Part shown: in pieces, positions 58,699 to 64,000 of the stretch | Layout of the letters: each line of letters begins with the position of its first letter | Numbering within the stretch: position 1 is the first letter of the stretch | Assembly: GCA_019096065.1 (NCBI GenBank) | Contig: JAGUCH010000002.1 | Coordinates: 7,638,501 to 7,702,500, forward strand | DNA length: 64,000 nucleotides | From: Paracyclopina nana | Taxonomy: Eukaryota; Arthropoda; Copepoda; Cyclopoida; Cyclopettidae | Reading direction: 5' to 3' | Made by a program: the position numbers and the translations under genes | Notes under the pieces: generated by a model | The model's input: the letters and a program-made list of their open reading frames with translations, nothing else | What the model was told of the DNA's origin: nothing | The model's database searches: none

Positions 58699-59847
58699 CT
58701 ACTTTTTATTTGCTGTATGCTGCAATTTCTTAGAGATAATATTTCGTTTTCTCTCACCCTGGCTCAACTTCTTTTTCTTATGCTGCTTTTCAACTTTATC
58801 CTTTATGCTCTTCTTGTGCTTCTCAGCCTTGCTACCCTCAAACGAGGGCTTAAGTTCTTTCTTGTTGACCTTTTTAATCTTGGCCGATTTATCAAGCAGT
58901 TTCTTCTTTAGCTCTGGCTTTTTGGTAGCAAACGGAGTATTGGACTTGATATTTTCGACCTTTTTCAAAGTTCTCTTGGCGCGGTTCACCGACTTGGTCA
59001 CTCTTAGCTCACGATTGCCCAACGTGGTTCCATTCAAAAGATCAATGGCAGTAGCAACACTTTCCTTTTTTTCAAAATTCACATAACAAAATCCCTTTCC
59101 AATGCCTGTCTGGGAATCACGCACGATTCGAACATTGACGATTTTGCCGCACCTTTCAAAGTGCTCGCGCACTTCGTCCTCTTCAATGGCAAATCCCAGA
59201 TTTCCAACAAATATCGCTTTCGATTGGTCTAATGCAGAACCATCCTTGTCTTCAGCGCCAGCAATGTCCACACGGATAACGTGCTCAAGAAACTTCTCCC
59301 CGTTCATGGCGAGACTTTTTTGGACCGATTCCTCATCTTTGAATCTGACAAACGCAATCAGGTTGTGCCTTTTCTCGTGGAATTTCTTTTGTATGATGGC
59401 CTGTTTCTTGGTCGTCTGCATGTCAGGCCGTGCTGCTCCTCTAAACCGGACCGCTTCAACTAATCCGAACTTGTCAAAAAACTTTTTCAACTTCTTTTTA
59501 TCAGCCTTTAGCGGAAGATTGCCTACAAAAATCGTTCGCTTCTCCTTTTCTAGATCTCTCTCTTTGCTTCGGTTTTCTTCCTCGTGCATCACTTGGAAAC
59601 GACGACTAGGCTGAGTAAATTGGACAGCGGTTGACCCGTCCTCGTCGTCAGTGCTCTCCACATCTTTCGTTTTAGCTTCTTTTTTCGATTTTTTCTGCTT
59701 CTTGGTAGGCGGTTCAATAGATAAATTTTCCTTTATCTCTTCAAGTTTTGGCGGCGGCTTCATAACCGGCTTGAATAAGTCATCAATTTTCTCCTCGTTA
59801 CTTTGAGAAATGAGGAAAGACAACGCGCCCACCTTGTAATCAGCCAT
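58699..59847 (-). CDS. RBM34: RNA-binding protein 34 (RBM34 / Nop12-like)
   Basis: Nucleolar two-RRM protein linked to pre-60S ribosome assembly (yeast Nop12). Single exon, 382 residues. The N-terminal acidic/basic region (KKQKKSKKEAK) is followed by RRM1 with RNP2 TIFVGNLPL and an RNP1-type strand LIAFVRFKDEESV, a long inter-strand insert (TTKKQAIIQKKFHEKRHN) typical of RBM34, then RRM2 with AIFVGNLGF and GKGFCYVNFEKKE, and a Lys-rich tail (KKLLDKSAKIKKVNKKELK ... KLSQGERKRNIISKK). The lack of introns contrasts with most neighbours. Confidence 0.88.
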   Translation of the reverse strand: MADYKVGALSFLISQSNEEKIDDLFKPVMKPPPKLEEIKENLSIEPPTKKQKKSKKEAKTKDVESTDDEDGSTAVQFTQPSRRFQVMHEEENRSKERDLEKEKRTIFVGNLPLKADKKKLKKFFDKFGLVEAVRFRGAARPDMQTTKKQAIIQKKFHEKRHNLIAFVRFKDEESVQKSLAMNGEKFLEHVIRVDIAGAEDKDGSALDQSKAIFVGNLGFAIEEDEVREHFERCGKIVNVRIVRDSQTGIGKGFCYVNFEKKESVATAIDLLNGTTLGNRELRVTKSVNRAKRTLKKVENIKSNTPFATKKPELKKKLLDKSAKIKKVNKKELKPSFEGSKAEKHKKSIKDKVEKQHKKKKLSQGERKRNIISKKLQHTANKK

Positions 59848-60435
59848 GATTAATAATTTTTCTCGTCAAGTAAAACGTGGGATAATTTGTTTTTGTTGAT
59901 ATTCCTTCACCCATGAAAAGGTGATTCGAAATAGCTCAATCTCAACCTCCAAGCATTCATTTTTCCAAAATTCAGCTCAACTTTTTGTGTTTCCCAGCTT
60001 AGTTAGCCATTTTAAAGATAATTTTTTTTAGATTTTCATCCCAAAGCATTAATATCTTGCTTATAGATTGACAACTTACAGTTACAAGCACGGGAATAAC
60101 TTAAACAATATTTGCCCTAAAAATCGTAGTTTGCTACTTGTATTGACGCAGAGAGCTCAAAACAAAGTGATTATTCCACTACTTCACAGGCAAGCTTAAC
60201 GACCGGAACGATCGTAGCAAAAGCTTTCTCTCCTTAAAAGTCCACGTATGCAAAAAAAGGCCAGTGAGGAAGGCCTTTAACATCGATTTATTCGATGGGA
60301 TGCATCTGGGCCCGCTCCAATACTAGTCAGTGTCATACATGCGCCATTAATCGCAAATATCCTATCTTTAAGCCAAAGAAAAACCCACCAAAGATTAAAC
60401 TCGACACATTGGATATTTTTGCGCAAGCCCATATC
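59848..60435. other. Divergent gap RBM34 / PAPS synthase
   Basis: Spacer holding both promoters. The PAPS synthase frame is open back to an ATG at 60295, so the last 141 bases may be an N-terminal extension or 5' leader. Confidence 0.45.
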
Positions 60436-62740
60436 ATGTCCAGTTTGGAAGACAATCTCACTGCGGCGAAAAAGGTTCGGACCAACGATGGGTCAAGCCA
60501 GCCTGCCTCCAGCAATATCTTCATTGTTGAGCACAAAGTGAGCAGACAACGTCGTGGATCCATCCTCGGATTTGGAGGACGTTTTCGAGGATGCATTGTC
60601 TGGTTTACTGGCCTTTCAGGTGCTGGAAAATCAACAGTTGCCATGGGCGTCGAGGAATTCCTAGTATCAAGAGGTAAGAGCAAATTGCCATTTTTGTTCT
60701 GTGTGCGACAACTATAATGGCATCGATTGTTTGACAAGGAATCTCGTGCTATTGCCTGGACGGGGACAATATGAGAGCAAGTGTTTGCAAAGGACTTGGC
60801 TTCCCTCCTGAGGACCGCAAAGAGAATATTCGACGCACAGCAGAGACAGCCAAGCTTTTAGCCGATTCGGGTCAAATTGTCGTCTGTTCGCTTGTCTCTC
60901 CATCCTTGGATGACAGAGCTAATGCTAGAGCAATAGCAGCAGCGGGTGGATTACAATTTTTTGAAATCTATGTAAACACACCTATTGAGGAATGCGAAAA
61001 GAGAGATACCAAAGGATTGTACAAGAGAGCCCGAGCAGGGGAAATCAAAGGTACTACATGTTTCCATTGAAAGGAAGAGGACAATGAACATAATTGCTTT
61101 TCGTGATTATATAGGGTTTACTGGCATAGACCAAGTCTACGAACCTCCCACTTCACCTGAGTTGTCCCTCACGACTGTTAATCGCACCATCGAAGAGACT
61201 GTTGGGGAAGTCATTCTTCTGCTTAAGCAAAATGTAATTTTAGAAAAAAAGCAGGCTGTGCTTAGAACAACTTTAATTGATAATTACTTCCTGCAGGACA
61301 TTATTCCTAACATACTTCCTCCAAGAGTGAACGGAAATGGGATCAATTGCCACAAGATCGAGGAGCTCTTTGTACGCCCAGAAAAATTGCCCCTTGCACG
61401 TGAGGAAGCTTCAAAGTTGGCTGCAATCGAGATCTCAACAGTTGACCTCCAGTGGGTTCAGGTTTTGAGTGAGGGATGGGCCACTCCTTTGAAAGGGTTT
61501 ATGAATGAAGAGCAGTACCTGCAGGCATTGCATTTTAAATGCTTGATTCATGTCCGTACCACAAATCAATCGATACCTATTGTGTTAGCTATTTCAGAAT
61601 CTGACAAGGCTACCGTTGAGGGTATGTGTTTTTCTAGAAGCATTGTTTATGATTAATTAATATTGGATAAATGTAGGGAAGCCTGCTGTGGCTCTGCGGT
61701 ACCGTGGGAAAAATGTTGCCATTCTGCGTGCCCCTATTGTCTTTCCTCATAGAAAAGAGGAACGAATCGCGAGACAATTTGGAACATCTCACCCTGATCA
61801 TCCATACATAAAGGTTTTGATTATATTATTCATGGACATGACAGTGGTCTAAAAAATATGTTTAGATGATTATCGAATCGGGAGAGTGGCTTGTAGGAGG
61901 AGATATTGAGGCTTTAGAGCGCATCATTTGGAATGATGGTCTGGATAAGTATAGACTGACACCAAATGAACTGAAAGAGCAGTATGCTAAGCTCGGTGCG
62001 GATGTAGTGTTTGCTTTTCAATTGCGAAACCCTGTACACAATGGACATGCTCTTCTTATGACAGTAAGTTGTTGCTCAGATTTGGGTCTGTGGCCAGTTT
62101 AACGGATCTCCTCTAATTTAAGGACTGCGAAAATCAGCTTCGCGAGAAAGGATATAAGAAACCCGTTTTGCTCTTGCATCCTCTTGGAGGTTGGACCAAA
62201 TCTGATGATGTCCCCCTGGACACGAGAATCTTGCAGCACGAAGCCATATTGGAGGAAGGAGTCCTAAACCCTCGCTCAACCATTCTGGCTATATTTCCTT
62301 CGCCTATGTTATATGCCGGACCTACAGAAGTGCAATGGCATGCAAAAGCGAGATTAGTGGCTGGCGCCAATTACTACATTGTTGGCCGAGACCCTGCTGG
62401 TATGAAGCATCCAGGATACCCAGATGAGGATCTTTATGAGCCTACTCATGGTGGCAGAGTCTTGGCAATGGCCCCTGGACTGGATGAGCTCAAAATCATC
62501 AAATTTCGTGTCGCAGCATATGATAAAAGGGACAACAAGATGGCATACTTTGATCCTAAAAGGGCGGAGGATTTTGACTTCATTTCTGGTACCAGAATGA
62601 GAAAGCTGGCCAGAGATGGCGTTGACCCACCCGACGGTTTCATGGCGCCCAAAGCTTGGGATGTATTAGCTAACTACTATCGAGACCTTGCAGCTACAGA
62701 CAGCAACCTACCAAAGAATGGCGAGACTCTGTCCAGATAA
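60436..62740 (+). CDS. PAPSS: Bifunctional PAPS synthase (APS kinase + ATP sulfurylase)
   Basis: Makes the universal sulfate donor PAPS from ATP and sulfate in two steps. Seven exons: 60436-60673, 60739-61050, 61115-61233, 61297-61621, 61677-61813, 61866-62063, 62123-62740. The APS kinase domain comes first: P-loop [62 protein letters not shown]. The sulfurylase domain follows: [31 protein letters not shown] (HxGH), [45 protein letters not shown], and the end [14 protein letters not shown]. Colinear with animal PAPSS. The start at 60436 (MSSLEDN) is preferred over 60295. Confidence 0.95.
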
Positions 62741-62824
62741 AGTAGCCATTTGTGAAAAATTGTTTGCACTCGTGATTTTCCAATTTTTGACACTACAAAT
62801 GCAAATATCACTTTTCAATGATCA

Positions 62825-63602
62825 TCAATCTCGGATTTCATCGACACTCGTTATTTCGTCTTCATCGGCTGAAGGAGGCGGCTTTGAATTCTCGATGTGT
62901 AACTTTTTTGCGTCTAACAGGTCCATTTCTGCTGCCTTGACCACCTCAAGTTTGCTCTGAACGTGATTGACAGCGGAATTTAGCTTTTCTGAGGCCTGCT
63001 TGGAGCAAAATTCTTCCCCGACCAAAAAGCTTACTTCTGAGCTTGCTTCAACCAACTTCTTAACGTACAGGAATAGAAGCTCGAGATCTCGTATATTGCT
63101 TAGCTTTTCTTGCGTAATCATTCTCAACTCGGTAAGTCTCTCCTCTCCCAATTCTGTGAGAGTGTAAGTGGTGCTCATCTCATATAGATTCGCCATTTCA
63201 CCATTTGCTTCTAAAAATAGATTCACTGATTCATCAAACGATGAAATAACAAACTGGAGTAGCCTAAGAAGAAAACAAGGAGACGGTGAAAGGTTTTTTA
63301 AATGTAATTGAGGCATCGTAGTACCTAGATGCAGCCTCTTCAGACAAAATGCTTGACTGCCGAATAAAGAATTCTGTGGTCATCTTAGACTGAGGTATAG
63401 AAACTGGGCTCTCTGGTAGAGGCTTTTCCAGTCTAGCCTGCTCGTCTTCGGTGAAAATAAATGTAGCAGCAGCAGCAGCAAAAGGAGCAACATAAGTCTT
63501 GCCAACAAAGGAAGATTTCGGAATCTTGAAGAAGCTGACAAAACGCATGAACTGGCGAGACCACATCATGCTGAAAGCAAGAAAATAACGTGATTGCGCC
63601 AT
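62825..63602 (-). CDS. DIABLO: Smac/DIABLO-like mitochondrial protein
   Basis: Resembles Smac/DIABLO, the intermembrane-space protein that neutralises IAPs after release. Two exons: 63325-63602 and 62825-63263. The N-terminus (MMWSRQFMRFVSFFKIPKSS) is a presequence. The rest is the long three-helix bundle: EEAASRLLQFVISSFDESV, YTLTELGEERLTELRMI, NIRDLELLFLYVKKLVEAS, KQASEKLNSAVNHVQSKLEV, then an acidic end, with family spacing. No AVPI-type IAP-binding tetrapeptide is obvious after the presequence; the region reads YVAPFAAAAATFIF. The ATG may be 63602 or 63569; an acceptor-like TTGCTTTCAG directly precedes the latter. GTF2A1 ends about 100 bases upstream on the same strand. Confidence 0.65.
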
Positions 63603-63702
63603 ATTCTTTCTTTCGCCTTTCCAACCATGAGAGTTTTTTATCTATTCTTAAAATTGATGAGGGTACATGAGTTAACATATGCTGAATATTTAAGAGTCCG
63701 AT

Positions 63703-63977
63703 TCACCATTCTGCCTCACCGGTAGCTTTTTGAAACACGTAGTCTTTGCCATTAAGATTCATGATACCGTCTTTAAGGTGAAACTTCCACTTATTCCTCG
63801 TTCTGGTGATCTTGTCATACTGACAGACAACCACGTTTTCAGTGTTAAATAAGTCGCTGGGATCACCGTCTGAGATGTCGTCTCCACTGCCAAGGGGTTC
63901 ATCTTCAGCTCCGTCTCCATCGCCATCCTCGGAGAGAGCATCATTTCCATCGTCATCGTCGTCGTCGATGTCATCAT
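63703..63977 (-). CDS. GTF2A1: TFIIA large subunit (alpha/beta), last exon
   Basis: General transcription factor that stabilises TBP on the promoter. Only the last exon is in the window, entered through a TTTCAG acceptor at 63978-63983; the earlier exons lie beyond base 64000. It encodes an Asp/Glu/Gly-rich acidic segment, EPLGSGDDISD, then the nearly invariant beta-domain LFNTENVVVCQYDKI, NKWKFHLKDGIMNLNGKDYV and FQKATGEAEW followed by the stop. The match to the C-terminus of animal GTF2A1 is unmistakable. Confidence 0.93.
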
Positions 63978-64000
63978 CTGAAAGAAGATTAACATTTAAA

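Overview
The window is nuclear DNA of a protostome animal, most likely a small-genome arthropod and probably a crustacean. Reasons: protein genes interrupted by many introns of only about 50-75 bases with GT...AG ends, AATAAA signals, an innexin, an insect-type reeler-domain defence protein, a CD36-family receptor, a PLP/M6 tetraspan protein and a SET-MYND protein. The intron-dense, tightly packed layout and a Cys-rich secreted mosaic protein suggest a branchiopod (Daphnia-like) genome, but species cannot be fixed from this window.

Layout. 1-6.6 kb: partial SMYD gene (-), CD36-family gene without a C-terminal membrane anchor (+), reeler-domain secreted protein (+), chlorophyllase-like hydrolase copy 1 (+). 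6.8-16.6 kb: housekeeping cluster of TEX261 (-), HDAC3 (+), SETD7-like methyltransferase (-), an unrecognised secreted protein (-), ALDH6A1 (+) and FAM185A-like (+). 17.3-23.8 kb: M6 (+) and a roughly 20-exon secreted mosaic gene (TSP1, PAN, lectin-like modules). 23.8-26.8 kb: no gene seen. 26.8-35.1 kb: a small unknown protein, an Apollo-type SNM1 nuclease, an innexin, chlorophyllase-like copy 2 (-), and a phytanoyl-CoA dioxygenase-like gene (+). 35.2-41 kb: TRAPPC8 (-). 41-43.5 kb: repeats. 43.5-54.6 kb: a Cys-rich secreted protein (-) and a PHB-depolymerase-like esterase (-) whose two halves flank ZIP7/SLC39A7 (+) and IFT172 (+). 55-57 kb: repeats. 57.8-64 kb: TP53INP/DOR-like (+), RBM34 (-), PAPS synthase (+), Smac/DIABLO-like (-), and the 3' end of TFIIA alpha/beta (-).

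Most genes are independent housekeeping functions: ER/Golgi traffic (TEX261, TRAPPC8, ZIP7), chromatin and transcription (HDAC3, SETD7-like, TFIIA), sulfate activation, cilia (IFT172), autophagy (TP53INP-like) and apoptosis (DIABLO-like). The accessory part is extracellular: two chlorophyllase-like secreted hydrolases, a secreted PHB-depolymerase-like esterase, a reeler protein, a CD36-like ectodomain and the mosaic lectin/TSP1 protein, which could serve digestion of plant or algal food and defence (inference). Gaps and two introns hold at least three copies of one terminal-inverted-repeat element family, two fold-back elements whose arms are tandem repeats, a GC-rich minisatellite inside an inverted repeat, and a near-perfect 190-base hairpin. 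Exon joins below were made by eye from splice signals, frame and family similarity.
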